From Abelmoschus esculentus (Eukaryota; Streptophyta; Magnoliopsida; Malvales; Malvaceae): a stretch of DNA of 64,000 nt. The position numbers and the translations under genes were made by a program. Below, in pieces: positions 1 to 12,461 of this stretch. Each line of letters begins with the position of its first letter. Position 1 is the stretch's first letter. The notes below the pieces were generated by a model, which did no database searches, had not been told where the DNA came from, and saw only the letters and a list, made by a program, of their open reading frames with translations. The stretch lies in contig JAUCBN010000047.1 in the NCBI GenBank assembly GCA_035048815.1, positions 12,614,001-12,678,000 on the forward strand, read 5' to 3'.

Positions 1-970
1 TATCATCATCTAGCTCTCGCGCTATAAACCCTAACGGCTGTCACGCTGTTTGATTTTTTTCGTTTAAAATATATATCTAAAATTTTAATTTATCATTGTT
101 TTAAAATAATATTATTAAAAATTTATCGTTCAATCAAAATTTAACATGTATTTTTTATTTTATTAAAAAATAATTAAAATATTTTTTATAAAACTTAAAC
201 ATTCTTAAAATCTTAAATATATTAATTTTCTAGAATTTCAAATTCCATAGATGATCTCCCTCGTTAGACTTTATCATTGTTGTTGTTGAATAAATAGAAA
301 TTTTTTGTGTGTTTTTTTTCGATTCGATTGTCTCGTCTTTCGTCAATTATTGAAAATAGATGATTGAAAAATATAAAATAATTTTCAACTATAACAGTGA
401 TGGAATTCAACGAGATTATAAAATAAACGACAATAGTTGAATCAATGTTTTAAATTTTAAGGAATTGAGATTATTTTACAATTTTAAGAAATTTAAAATA
501 TTATTTAATTTATTTTTAGCTTTTTTTAAAAGCAAAAATTATAAAATAAAAAATGTCATGTATTGAGTGATTATTTTTTCGATATATTAATTTTAAAACA
601 AGTCAAAATAAAAATATTTTATATTAATTTTAATAAAAATACTTTAATTATTTAATAAAAAAATATAATTTAAATACATGGGCTTGCTTTTTACTTTATT
701 TATGCACAGGCTAGCACAGGCTTGCAGCGAACCAAGTTTCAATCAATGAAACATGTGAATTCGCGGTAAAGTTTCTAATTATTAATTTAAAGAGATTTTT
801 TTAATAAAATTGTATTATTTTTTATAAATAATATATATTATATTAACTAATCGAATACTATTAATATGTAATAAATATAATAAATATGATTAATAAATAT
901 AATATCTCTCTCTAAAAATAAATTTTATTATAATACGTATTATTAACTAAAATTTAATTAATATAAGTTT
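1..970. other. AT-rich intergenic DNA, no gene seen
   Basis: No open frame or splice structure worth calling. An AAACCCTAA telo-box-type word lies at 26-34, right at the window edge. Such words are common near transcription starts of plant housekeeping genes, so a gene pointing left out of the window is possible, but nothing else supports it. The rest is A/T runs without recognisable ends. Confidence 0.5.
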
Positions 971-988
971 ATGTCCGTAAGAAAATCA

Positions 989-1157
989 GCATGAACCATC
1001 TAGTCTCATCAGTTAAAGGAATGGTTGTTATTCTTGGAGGTCACGGGTTCGAGCACTAGTACTGTCAGTACAGTGATTGAGCGATTGATATACAATGATT
1101 AAGAGTATATACTCTAAAATAAATACTATTGTAATCACTGTATAGATAAATAAAAAA
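989..1157 (+). mobile_element. tRNA-derived SINE, copy 1
   Basis: Body of about 170 bp with a pol III box B match (GGTTCGAGCAC at 1046-1056) and a box-A-like stretch about 35 bp upstream. The 3' end is A-rich. It is bounded by direct repeats at 971-988 and 1158-1175 (16 of 18 identical), which I read as the target-site duplication. Related copies lie near 12.1, 33.1, 42.6, 50.85, 60.0/60.6 and 63.8 kb. The box spacing and duplication length fit a SINE mobilised by LINE machinery. Confidence 0.8.
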
Positions 1158-1175
1158 ATGTTTGTAAGAAAATCA

Positions 1176-1808
1176 ATCACTATATAAAATTATTAATTTA
1201 TAATATAGAAGGAACCATAACAACACGTATTATTTTAGCAATTATAATGAAACTTTTGATACTAAAATATATATTTTGAAAATATAAATACCAAATTAGA
1301 AGATTTGCTATAATTTATGGGTTACTACTGCTATTATCCCTGTATATAATTAAAAAATAGTTTTTTAATAGATATAATTAGAAATTATTTCTGCATTTAA
1401 AGGGATTATATTTTACATTATATTAATTTTAAATTGTGAAGATAAGATTTTATTCGGTATTTAACTACTTCCTTTTATCTAAAATTTAAAAATACGATTT
1501 ATTGGTTTCCAGATGGGTTTGAAAAAATATTTCCTTTTTGTTTTCCTTTTTCCTTAAAAGAAAATATTAATGTTTCTAAATGAGCTGGATTCCATAACGG
1601 CATGGTAACGTTAGGGCTCCCCAACTTTCAAATTCAAAATCAGTGGCATTATCGTTATTATCTCAAAATTAGAGCCCGAATAGCACCACACAAATAATAA
1701 ATAATTTCAAGAAGAGGAAGAAAAGAAATCCTCTATAAACATCACTTTCCCGACCCGTTCAAATAACGTTCCGAAAGCTCTCTCACTGTCTTCCCAAAGC
1801 GGCGGCCA
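1176..1808. promoter_or_regulatory. Upstream region of importin-alpha gene
   Basis: AT-rich up to about 1600, then less so. No clear TATA box was recognised. A GTTAGGGCTCCCC stretch lies near 1611. The segment from about 1740 onward is C/T-rich and probably 5' UTR. Confidence 0.4.
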
Positions 1809-1827
1809 CTCTCTCTCTCTCTCTCTC
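1809..1827 (+). repeat. (CT)n microsatellite in 5' UTR
   Basis: About nine CT units roughly 90 bp upstream of the importin-alpha start codon. Pyrimidine-rich tracts of this kind are common in plant 5' UTRs and core promoters. Confidence 0.8.
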
Positions 1828-1918
1828 ATTTTCTCAAACATCCGATCGGCGATTCCCGAGATCATCCATCGTATTTCCATCAGGCAATCTCGGATTGTAA
1901 GAGGAATAGGCAGCGACG

Positions 1919-4900
1919 ATGTCTCTAAGACCCAACGCGAGGGCGGAGGTCCGAAGGAACAGGTACAAGGTGGCGGTCGATGCCGAGGAAGGCCGGAGGA
2001 GGAGAGAAGACAACATGGTTGAGATCCGAAAGAATAAGAGAGAAGAGAACCTTCTAAAGAAACGCCGCGAAGGACTTCAAGCTCAACAATCGCATCATCA
2101 GCTCTCTTCCACCGCTGGCTCCGAGAAAAGGGTATGGTCTACTGATTAATCGATTTGATCCATTGGATCATGAATGATATCTAGGGTAGGGTTAACTTAT
2201 TGTTGTGCATGAATCTCTACATTGAGCTTATCGGCCATTGATTTATTTCGATTGGTTAATTTATATATTAATAGAGTTAAATGCTGTTATAAACTGCTGA
2301 TTAGAACGAAACTGTAAAAGAAGCGCAATACTTGTTTAGATTATTGATTTTAGTATTTAATTTAATCATTGCAGTTAGAAAGTCTTCCAGCCATGGTTGC
2401 CGGTGTTTGGACAGATGACAAGAATGTGCAGCTTGAGGCAACAACTCAATTCAGAAAGCTCCTATCAATAGGTTGATTTTTTTTTCTTGCTTGCTACAAT
2501 TCATTTTAGTTCCGCAAATTTTGATGTTATTTCTCACTTTTATTTTATCTGCAGAACGTAGTCCTCCAATCAACGAAGTTGTACAGTCAGGTGTTATTCC
2601 TCGCTTTGTTGAGTTTCTTGCAAGGGATGACTTCCCACAGCTTCAGGTGATTAGGATTCTTTTCTCAAAATTCTTTATATTGTTTTGATAATATTGTCTT
2701 TTTAACTTTGTTTTTTTTTATTCTTTTGAGTTGTAGTTTGAGGCAGCTTGGGCTCTCACAAATATTGCTTCAGGGACATCAGAAAACACCAGAGTTGTAA
2801 TTGATCATGGAGCTGTCCCTATATTTGTTAAGCTCCTAGGTTCTCCAGCTGATGATGTTCGTGAACAGGTATGTATTACAGGTTGCAAGTAATTTTATTC
2901 AGTAGTACTGTTTACTTTCATTGCTCATGAGGGTCATCATTATTTTGGAGTTTTAGGCTGTTTGGGCATTAGGAAATGTTGCTGGAGACTCTCCTAAGTG
3001 CCGTGACTTGGTCCTTTCCCATGGGGCCTTGATGCCACTGTTGGCACAATTCAATGAACATGCAAAGCTCTCTATGCTGCGGAATGCTACTTGGACTTTG
3101 TCCAACTTTTGCCGGGGAAAGCCACAACCTTCATTTGAGCAGGTGCGAATTTCTTTTAACACAATGTAGGTGTTATGATTCTTTTGCTAATACATTTTCC
3201 TTTGAAATTTAATAAGCAGACAAAACCGGCTTTGCCAACTCTTGAACGTCTTATCCATTCAAATGATGAGGAAGTCCTTACAGATGCATGTTGGGCGTTA
3301 TCATATCTCTCAGATGGTACTAATGACAAAATTCAAGCTGTTATTGATGCAGGTGTCTGCCCCAGACTTGTTGAGCTTTTGACGTAAGTGCTTGATTTCT
3401 TTCCCTTTTTCAAATTTAATTTGGATTTAATATATTTGTTTTTTCTTATTTTTGTCTTTCATAACAGTTGTTTTTGATGTTTGGATGTTTTGAATATTTT
3501 CTTACTCCATTTTTTTCCCTTCTTGTTAGTCATCCATCCCCTACTGTCCTAATTCCTGCTCTTCGCACAGTTGGAAACATTGTTACAGGGGATGATATGC
3601 AGACTCAGGTATGGATTATTGGATATCAAATTTGTTACTTCTTTACTGCTGTTTCAATATCTTTCTCTTCAAATATGGTATGTGACTGCACGCAACATAT
3701 TATAATGGTATCTCACTCATCCAATTCTTCTTTATTGCTTTAGCCATATGGGGACAGTTCTATATTTTTATTAGCATTAACTTGACAGTCTATACAGTAT
3801 ACATCTTTTTGTGGCCTTTTCTTTTAATTTCTGCTCCCATCTCCTTTGGTAAATCAAGAATCATTACATGAACATGTTGATAACAACTCTGACTAGCTAG
3901 ATATTTTTGACTTGTCTCTCAGGCATATAAGTTATTTTTGACTTCACAACTCTGACTTGAGTGTTGTATTATTTATCTGATTTGATTATGTCAATGATTT
4001 TTCTTGAAGACTTAAAACTGGTAATTTACTACTGAAGATCAACTGTCATTTAGCAATCTTGGTTTTCCACTAACATTTAATTTGCATATGAAAAATTGTC
4101 ATAGTAATACATTAAACTTCAAGTAAGGTACATCTGGTGAGGATTTAGAGATGAAAAGATGTGATGTGAGTAAAGATTGTAGGTCATAAAATAAATTGTG
4201 CATCTTCCTTGATTCTATCATATTTTGTGTTTTGCTTCTTGATCAATATATGAATAATGTGCTCCTGGTCACGGTTAATTGGCATGTTGTATTAGTTTAT
4301 GCCTTTGGTCACGTTTGGATCAGAAAGAAATGTAGCTTGTTAAGGCAATTTTTTGTGCTTTTCTTCAGGTTGCATTTTTTTGTGTTCTTGTCACCGTCTT
4401 AGGTTGCCTCTGCTTCAGTACTCTGATACTTCATTTATTCTCCTTTCAGTGTATTATAAACCATCAAGCTCTTCCATGCCTTCTGAACCTTCTGACAAAC
4501 AACTATAAAAAGAGTATTAAGAAGGAAGCTTGCTGGACCATCTCAAACATCACTGCAGGAAACGTAGATCAAATTCAGGTAAGCTATTTTTTACAGTATG
4601 TCACCTTTAGTTGATGTCTGATGGTTTGTTAGTTTTTTTTTTCAGTTAGTTTGGATTTCATTGGTGTATGAATTTTGAAAACTCTTTGCAGGCTGTTATC
4701 GGTGCTGGCATTATTGCCCCTCTAGTCCAACTAATTCAAGAGGCAGAGTTTGAGATCAAGAAAGAAGCTGCTTGGGCAATTTCAAATGCTACCTCCGGTG
4801 GTTCCCATGAACAAATAAAGTATATTTTCTGTCTTAATCATTCTCTGGTTCTTATCAATGCAAGTTCCCACAAATAATTAATTTCTTTGTTGTTTGCCAG

Positions 4901-5273
4901 GTTCCTTGTGAGCCAAGGTTGCATTAAGCCACTGTGTGATCTTCTAAACTGTCCTGACCCAAGAATTGTCACGGTTTGTTTAGAAGGTCTTGAAAACATT
5001 CTGAAGGTTGGGGAAGCGGAGAAAAATCTGGGTCACACTGGAGATGTCAATCTCTATGCCCAGTTAATTGATGATGCTGAGGGGTTGGAAAAGATTGAGA
5101 ACCTCCAAAGTCATGACAATAATGAAATCTATGAGAAGGCAGTGAAGATTCTTGAAACATATTGGGTGGAAGAAGAGGATGAGCCATTACCCCCTGGTGA
5201 TGCTGCGCAATCCGGGTTCCAATTTGGAGGCAATCAACTTTCTGTTCCTTCTGGTGGATTCAATTTCAGTTGA
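1919..5273 (+). CDS. Importin subunit alpha (nuclear import receptor adaptor)
   Basis: Binds classical nuclear localisation signals and links cargo to importin-beta for passage through the nuclear pore. Ten coding exons: 1919-2131, 2375-2471, 2555-2646, 2737-2868, 2957-3142, 3220-3383, 3530-3608, 4450-4578, 4692-4819, 4901-5273. They join in frame to 530 aa, normal for plant importin-alpha. Residues 1 to about 95 are the basic importin-beta-binding domain (starts MSLRPNARAEVRRNRYK). Then about ten armadillo repeats carry the NLS-groove Trp/Asn pattern: AAWALTNIASG, AVWALGNVAGD, ATWTLSNFC, ACWALSYLSDG, ACWTISNITAG, AAWAISNATSG. The C-terminus is acidic, then Gly/Phe-rich, ending GGFNFS. The start is the first ATG after a CT-rich leader and gives the full IBB domain. 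The long seventh intron (3609-4449) shows no insertion with clear ends. Family assignment is firm; which paralogue (IMPA-1/2/4 type) is not resolved. Confidence 0.96.
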
Positions 5274-5693
5274 AGGTATGCCATTTGAATATGACTGATT
5301 TACCTTTTTCCAAAGAAATTGCTGGTTGCTCTCATAAACAGAACACTAGGCTGCAATAATGTCATGCTATATGTTAATCGTTACACTAATCACTCTGGTC
5401 TGAATTCTGACCTGAGTCCTCTAATAGCTGCTGCAAAGCCTGATTGCTTAGTTGTAATTTGAGCATAATCATGTGTTTAGTCCCGCAACATGGATGTCCT
5501 AACACGATTAGGAGTTTGCAGGATTTGCCTATTGGACTAGAACAGAAGCTTGGTGGGGGAATTTCCTTTGTGTCGATTTCGGTATTCACATATGATTGCA
5601 GTGAATTCCAAAATATGTTTTTAAGAAGTCATCTCAATAAAGACTTGTTGAATGTGTCTGGTGGCATACTTTGCCTCGTGTGGTAGTTAAATT

Positions 5694-5731
5694 CTTGTAC
5701 TTGCATCCTAGTAACGGGATGCAAGTACGAG
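5694..5731 (+). other. 15-bp stem hairpin in importin-alpha 3' region
   Basis: CTTGTACTTGCATCC at 5694-5708 pairs with GGATGCAAGTACGAG at 5717-5731 (15 pairs, one G-U) across an 8-nt loop. It lies about 420 bp after the stop codon, probably in the 3' UTR. Confidence 0.7.
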
Positions 5732-6442
5732 AGCATGCAGCAACAGCGGCAGCTCCATATTCCGGCTTCCGATCATCTTATTATTTTAGTTTTTTGATAT
5801 TTCACTTTAGTGGTAGTTGTGGTCGCATGGTTGGGTTATTCTTTCTGATCAGAAAGACCAACCAATGTCATCTCAGTTTTGAGGAGTGAAAATTTTCTTT
5901 TTGAGTAATATATTATTTTGTCAAATTAGAGTTTAAACAATGTTATGTTAAGATTTCCTTTCTTAAATAACATGTTATGTTAAGATTTCATGAAAGAATT
6001 AAACAATGTCAATAGACTTTAATGTATAGGGTATAGAATTTAAACTTTATAATTAAAATTTAGAATTTAAAGTTTAAGTTTTAAGGTGTTAGGGTTTGAG
6101 ATTTATATTTTAAATTTTATAGAAGATATTTTTTTACAATTTGTATATCAAAATATAACACATTATTGTTTTTTTATATAGTTATAAAATTAATTTTTAT
6201 CATTATCACTCACATACATACATAGGAGATAAATTAATTAGGTTTAAAAAGTACTTATAATTTTTAAAAATCAATTAAGCCGTTGTTTTAATTTACTAAA
6301 TTAAGTGTTTGAGGAAATAAATTGAATGAATTAAGTCATTAAATTAATAAATTAAATTAGTTAAGTCCTTTAACCAAACCATTAAATCTTGACAATTTTA
6401 TTAAATTTTATTAAAAATTATAAATTTAACATGATAGAATAA
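5732..6442. other. Importin-alpha 3' flank and AT-rich spacer
   Basis: The transcript end is somewhere near 5900. From about 6020 to 6120 there is a weak copy of the dispersed family with telomere-like words (GTGTTAGGGTTTGAG). No gene seen. Confidence 0.4.
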
Positions 6443-7055
6443 AAAGATGATTTAAAACAATAAAAAGAGGATAAATTATCTATATAATCCCTAAAAGTTA
6501 TTTATTTTTATTTTATATCTAATTTAACTTTTAAAACTTTAAAACCTTATATTTTTATCACCATTTCAAAATTAAGACAAGGATTTTATCTTATTCTCTC
6601 TGGTTTAAACCTCTCACTTCATTCTCTTGTAGTCTCTATTTTTCCTTCTTTAAACCTACTGTTATTACTCCCTCTCTACCTCTCTTTTAAGAGCTTTAAC
6701 TTTCCAGTTTTTTTTCTCTTACACTCCCTTCCATCTTCACTTTCAAACTATCATGGTTCCTACATTTTTTTCAACTTTTGAATACTTACAACAAAACCAA
6801 CAAAAAAAATGGTGTTCTTTGATAGTGTCTTAATAACAGTAGGTTTAAAGAAGGAAAAAAAAAAACTACAAGAGAATGAAATGGAAGGTTTAAAGCAGAA
6901 AGAATGAGATAAAATTCTTGTCTTAATTTTAGAATGATGGCGAAAATATAAAATTTTAAAGTTTTAAAATTAAATTAGATATAAAATAAAAATAAATAAT
7001 TATTTAGGGACTATATAGGTAATTTATTTCTTTTTATTGTTTCAAATCATCTTTC
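6443..7055. mobile_element. Fold-back element with ~225-bp inverted arms
   Basis: The left arm (6443-6668) and right arm (6831-7055) are near-perfect reverse complements over about 225 bp, around a loop of about 160 bp. Matching landmarks are AAAGATGATTT at one end with AAATCATCTTT at the other, and TTTAAACCTACTGTTATTA with TAATAACAGTAGGTTTAAA at the loop. No coding frame. The long arms fit a fold-back or long-TIR MITE. A transcript through it would form a long double-stranded RNA. A target-site duplication was not found. Confidence 0.8.
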
Positions 7056-7227
7056 CGTTAACCATTAACGGTTTTTAACGTTAGAGTGACCATAAGTTTA
7101 AAGCTCGAAAACATACATGACTATATTGGTTGATTTTCAAAATCGGTGACAAAATTTATTCTGAGAACAAACAAACATGGCTTTCTGTAGTAATTAACTC
7201 ATAAATAAATTATAGAGATTAAATGTA

Positions 7228-7359
7228 TAGTTTTACATATTTTAGTTAACAATCACGTCATTACTGTTAATTAGTTTTACATATTTTAGTTAACAGTCAC
7301 GTCATTACTCTTAATTAGTTTTACATATTTTAGTTAGCAGTCACGTCATTACTATTAAT
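7228..7359 (+). repeat. 44-bp tandem repeat, three copies
   Basis: Three head-to-tail units start at 7228, 7272 and 7316, each beginning TAGTTTTACATATTTTAGTT and containing GTCACGTCATTACT or a close variant. They differ at only a few bases. Each unit carries a CACGTCA word. Confidence 0.9.
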
Positions 7360-7910
7360 TTTTTCTGTTAGGATTTTAACGATGATGATACAAATAGGTA
7401 AGGTTTAAAAATTAGATAACTTAATTGACAAATTCATTAATAGGATAATTAAATTAAATATCGTTAATTAATTAGGTGATCACCGGAGCAGTTTATCCTT
7501 TTAAATATTAGTGAATCGATTTTGAGCTGCACTGATTATGATCATGGGTTGGGACGTGACATTTCCGTCAGCTATGAACATTATCATTCCCAGCCACTCA
7601 CTATCACGTGTCATTGCTTTTCATATTAACAAATTCGGATGCAAACAAAAACCCGAGTTCAGTTAAAATAGGCATAAATATTTTAATTTAAAAAATTATA
7701 TCATGAGTTTGGTTTATCACGTTATTTATGATTATTAATTAATAAAAATTTATTTATTCTGTTATTAATTATCTATGTCAGTAATTTAATTTTCAGAAAA
7801 TATATATTTTTAAATGACATGAAAAAATAAAGGGAGATTTATTGGTTAAAAAAAATAACTTGAAAGATAATAGTAAAATAGATGATTATGATTGGATAAG
7901 ACCATAATTG
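7360..7910. other. AT-rich spacer
   Basis: No gene. AATTATATCATGAG at about 7696-7709 resembles one end of the Mutator-like MITE family described at 7911, but no second end was found. Confidence 0.4.
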
Positions 7911-8696
7911 GAGAAATTATAGCATAAGCCCGGCTCACCACGTCAGTCGTGGTCCATCCAATTATAATCACCTACTTCACCACTACTTTCCTACTCATTT
8001 TTTTCCAACCAATGAATCTTCATCTTTTTCATGTTATTTTAAAAATATAATTTTCTGAAAATTATATTAATGGCATGTCTGATTAGTGTTGGAATTAGTG
8101 ATGACAATGGATTGAACTTGGATCGAACTTTATAAAGTCCAAGTCCAATCTAATTAATAATCGGACTTTCAAAAAAATCTAAGTCCGAATCCAAGACTAT
8201 TTACATAAATCCAAATCCAATCGAATAAAATATCTAAAATCAAAATCCAAAAGTCCAAATCCAATTAATTTTTAAAGTAACAACTCAAATAAATATCTTT
8301 AAATAAAAAAAATATTTTTTATTAAACAAATATTTTTAAATTTATAGCAAAAAAAATATCAACAAATATTACAATCCAATATAAAACAAATTAAAGTAAC
8401 AACTCAAACTTTTTAAATATTTTTATTTTGGTTTATAAATAGATCAGATTCATATCGGATATAGATTCGGATTGAATTCGGATCGGATCATGGCAATATC
8501 CTAATCCGATCTACCTCTTATTAGGACTCGGACATTATTTTTGGATTCGGATTCGGATTTTTTTAATCAGATTTGGATCGAATTTTTTCTGCGAATCGAA
8601 TTCGGATTATATTATCATCCCTAAGTGAAATAAGTGATTTTCATTGGTTAGGGGCCACGGCTGATGTGATGAGTCGGGTCTATGATATATTCTCTC
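7911..8696. mobile_element. Mutator-like MITE, split by a nested element
   Basis: Left end GAGAAATTATAGCATAAGCC from 7911; the right end reads GAGAGAATATATCATAGACC on the reverse strand up to 8696. The inverted ends match over about 70 bp, including the CACCACGTCAGTCGTGG region. Flanking 9-bp repeats CCATAATTG (7902-7910) and CCATAACTG (8697-8705) agree at 8 of 9, as expected for Mutator-type insertion. Without the nested segment (8096-8623) it is about 250 bp, the size of related copies near 11.3, 30.0 and 41.6 kb. Confidence 0.75.
8096..8623. mobile_element. hAT-like non-autonomous element nested in a MITE
   Basis: Ends TAGTGATGACAAT and ATTATCATCCCTA are inverted repeats (about 11 of 13). 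The interior has degenerate GGATCGGAT and GATTCGGAT words. Flanking 8-mers match only 5 of 8, so the duplication is decayed. It sits inside the MITE 7911-8696 and so inserted later. No transposase frame. Confidence 0.65.
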
Positions 8697-11322
8697 CCAT
8701 AACTGATATTATAAACCAAACACGTTATATAATTTTCCCTCAATTTGTTAATAATTTTTACAATATAATATTTGAATTTACTTAATTTAGTTTGATAGTT
8801 TATTTTGTCATATTCTTAAATTGAATATCTAAATTTCTTTTAAAAAATAATACATATAATGACATGATATTTGAATAATTAATAAGATTGTGTCAGACAA
8901 CATACGTTAAATTTAATTAATAATTAATTAATTTAATAAAACAAAATATTAAATCATTTAAGTAAAATAAAAAATTCAAACATTAATATTATAAATAAAG
9001 AAAAATAAATTAAAAGGATCTTTCGTTTCGTATAATGAATTTTTAAAAATCATAATCTAAATTACTCAACCAATATTAAAAGAAAAACAACGATTAAATT
9101 AAAAAATATCAAATTTAAGTACATATTATTACATTATCGCAACAAATTAATTTAAGTAATTATTATCGTGACATCGTATTAAAATATTAAAAAATAAAAC
9201 AAATAATAATAAATTTACATGTCTTGCTCCATCTTCCTTTAGGTGGAAAGAGGGACAACAAAAATTAAATTAGAGTACCATCATGTCGTGTCCCACAAAG
9301 ATTAACAATAATAATTCTTGGGAGTTGTTAATTTATGTTTTTATTAGAAAATCAGTTTCTATTAAGATAAATAAAAATGTAAAAAAGAAATATTTTTTAT
9401 TAAAAAAACTAAATAAAAAAAAATGATGATGTGACATTGATAGTGTAATAAAATTCCAAAAAAGGACAATATTTATGTTTCTTTTTCTATTGTATATCTT
9501 GAAGTTATCTTACGTTATCCTTATCAGTAATGGACAATTGGCAAGCCGTTTGGATAAGGATCTATTGTGACAAATAATAATAAAAGCAAAGACACTAGTA
9601 TAAAAAAAATCACCCTGGACCACTTGATGTTGCTGTGTTTAGGGTGTTTATTGAGTCGATCACGAATTAGGTAATATTTGATTTATGTTTGTTAAAAAAA
9701 TTTATTGTTCGATTTAATTTGTTAAAAATGTGTTCGACTCAAGCTGGTTAAAATATTTTGTTACTCAACTCGACTCGTTGCTCATTAAGCTCAACTTGTT
9801 GCTCGTTACGCTCACTAAAAAAACTTACCATATTTTTAACTAAAAATAAAAATTTAATAATACTATATGAGATTTAATATTAACATAAATTAACCAATTT
9901 GACAAAAAAATATATCAAAAATATATAAAACACTTTTAAAGTCTAAATTCAAAAGTAATAATCTATAAATACATCAAACTAGCGTATTAAAATTAAGGTA
10001 ATAATTCACGAATTAATAATTATTATTTAGATTTAATAATTGAATAAAATAATTTTAAAGTAATTACTAAATAATATTTTAAAAAAATTAACGAGTTATT
10101 TGTAAACTTATCAAGTTAAACTTAGTTCAATTTAATTCGTTAAAGTCTTGAATCGAGTTTGAATCGAGTTTATCTAAATTAAGTATTTATCAAATTTTAA
10201 TCGACTCAAGTTCGAACAATTCACAAACCGTATGGCTGAGCATGATTAATGGAGTGTCAATTACAAAGGACACTGGTTTTGAAAAGTTTGAAATCAGTGG
10301 ACTTTAATGGTTTCTTATGGTAGGACCGAACTAGACATGATTAATGTATCTCGTCAGAAGATAATGTATTAAAATTACTTAAATATTTATTATTTTTTAT
10401 TCAAATATGATATAAATTATTTTGATTTTAAAATTATTATATTTTGAATAATAGTATTAGAATTAATAAATTTAAAGCTATTTATTTTTTTAATTAAAAA
10501 TTAAAGTTGGGATTAGAAGATTTTGATTTCGATCATTATTAATAGTTAGATTCTATAATAAATAAACTTTATTGATATTATTTAAAATATAAAATTTATG
10601 GAATTAAAATAATTTATATTATATTTTTAAAAAATAAGTATCATATTTGAATAAATTCTCCTAATGCGATAATTGAAATAAGATTAATTAATCCATTCAC
10701 GGGCTTGTTTTCTGTATAGTGTATTCATATAATCCGTGAAGAGAAGAAAAGGGATCGGAAAATTAAAAATACTGAAAAATCAACTCCAATTATGTATATT
10801 TTTAAATATAAAGAGCGATTAAATCGTAATTTTATTTTTAATTTAATAATTTAAATATAATTTTTAATAATTACACCATATGTCTTAAATATAATTTTAT
10901 AACTTTTAATAATAAAATTATCGTAATATAATTAGACCCATAATTAAATAATTTATGTTATAATTTATCTTAAAAAATCGAATTAAATACTTCGGTTTAC
11001 AAAATTCTAAGGATCATTGCACACAGTGTTCAAAATTATATACCAAAATTTAAATCTAATAACTTTAATTTAAAATTTAATTAGTTTTAAAAAACTAAAA
11101 TAAATTTAAATTTCGATATAGAATTTATAAATCCCAGTTTAATTAACGGTTCTTATATAAACATGAAAGAAAAAGAAAAAGTATAGGAAACCATTTATGC
11201 CATTGGCCAGCTTATTTCTTTTGCCTAATTCTACATATGGTTGTACCATAGCTTAGCTCGTAGTCGTTGCTAGCTATTACTAGTATTACCATCACAATTA
11301 AGTATAAAAGTACCTTTTTAAG
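8697..11322. other. AT-rich spacer with a degraded hAT-like end
   Basis: No gene. TAGGGTGTTTATTGAGTCG at 9640 looks like the left end of a hAT-like element, and related CGAGTTTGAATCGAGTT words run to about 10225, but a matching right end was not found. The rest is A/T-rich and featureless. Confidence 0.4.
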
Positions 11323-11507
11323 GAAAAATTATATCATGGGTCAGCCCCATCACGTGTTCATGGGATCGACCAATAAAAATTATCCATCTTTCTATGTCAT
11401 ATTTTTTCTAAGTGACTTTTCACTTAAAAAATTAAAAAATAATGAGGTGATTAGTTTTTATTGGTCGGTCCATAACGTGATGAGACTGACCCATGATATA
11501 ATTTCTC
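11323..11507. mobile_element. Mutator-like MITE, 185 bp, intact ends
   Basis: Left end GAAAAATTATATCATGGGTC; the right end reversed is GAGAAATTATATCATGGGTC. The inverted ends match over roughly 30 bp and again at ACCAATAAAAA. Flanking 9-bp repeats are identical: CTTTTTAAG at 11314-11322 and 11508-11516. This is the clearest member of the family. Confidence 0.85.
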
Positions 11508-11933
11508 CTTTTTAAGGGATAGTATTGTTAATTTGTCACATTAAGTAGGCCTTTAATAAACTTTTAATGGTATAAAAATAAAATAAAGAGGATAAATATT
11601 AAATTTATGCATTAATTAAATATAAATATGATCTTTCAAAAAATTAAATATACAATATGGTGTATGAGTTTTGATTTGGTGTAATTTTATATAAAATTTA
11701 TGATTTTAGTATGATTATATACATAAAAATTTAATTTAATCCTATATATTAAAATATATATCAATTTAACTTTATATTGGATAAATAAAATCTAAAAAAC
11801 GTTGACAATGACTTTACCTTTTTTAAATATTAAATTAAATAAAAAATTATATATATATAATTGTATAAAATTAAAATTTATTTATCATATTTTATATTTA
11901 TTTTTTTAATCAATTACAGTGGCTAGGAGTGTT

Positions 11934-12040
11934 TATTATCGGGTACTCGAAATACTAGATATCCAATTTATCTGAATATCTATTTTGTCGGCTCGTGTTT
12001 CGGCCTGCTATATCTGAGTACCCATTATTTGGGTACCCAT
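11934..12040. mobile_element. hAT-like element end, incomplete
   Basis: TAGGAGTGTTTATTATCGGG begins at 11934 and resembles left ends of the hAT-like family. GGGTACTCG, GAGTACCC and GGGTACCC words follow. No convincing right end; it abuts a SINE copy. Confidence 0.4.
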
Positions 12041-12045
12041 AAAAT

Positions 12046-12190
12046 TCAAGTATTTGGAAAATCGGGTATTAAACTTCTAATTATTGGACATTAATCGTTC
12101 AATAACTGTGATGTATTATTGGTGCTCGAACTTATTAACTCCAAAAATAATAATCACTCTTATCTATCAAGACAATATGGTTCATGCTCG
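12046..12190 (-). mobile_element. tRNA-derived SINE, copy 2 (decayed)
   Basis: On the minus strand it shares with the other copies the run from the box B region (plus-strand GGTGCTCGAAC) through CTCCAAAAATAATAAT on one side and GACATTAATCGTTCAATAAC on the other. It is more diverged than copy 1, and its edges are approximate. Confidence 0.55.
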
Positions 12191-12461
12191 TATTACACAA
12201 TTTATATAATACAATTATATTATTATATATTGTTATATAAATTTATTATAATATTTTAAATTATTTAATTTTAATTAATTAATTAATAGTTTTATTTAAA
12301 AAAATATGAACCAGATGTTATAGAAGAAAGAATATTTATTTCAACGTGATGATGCGTCAATTTGGACTCTCTCCTAGTACAATTCGTTTCAACGTGTCGA
12401 AAATCCAATGAGTCAGGGCAAAACCATCTGCTGCTTCTGGCATTTTCCCTCTTCGCTTAGC

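Noticed and set aside
1046..1056. A functional tRNA gene at the box B match
   Set aside because: No cloverleaf: there is no acceptor-stem pairing and the unit recurs with target duplications, so it is a SINE.
5444..5889. Open frames after the importin-alpha stop codon
   Set aside because: No splice or homology support; the sequence behaves as 3' UTR.
9640..10225. A complete hAT-like element
   Set aside because: The left end fits, but I found no matching right end or 8-bp duplication.
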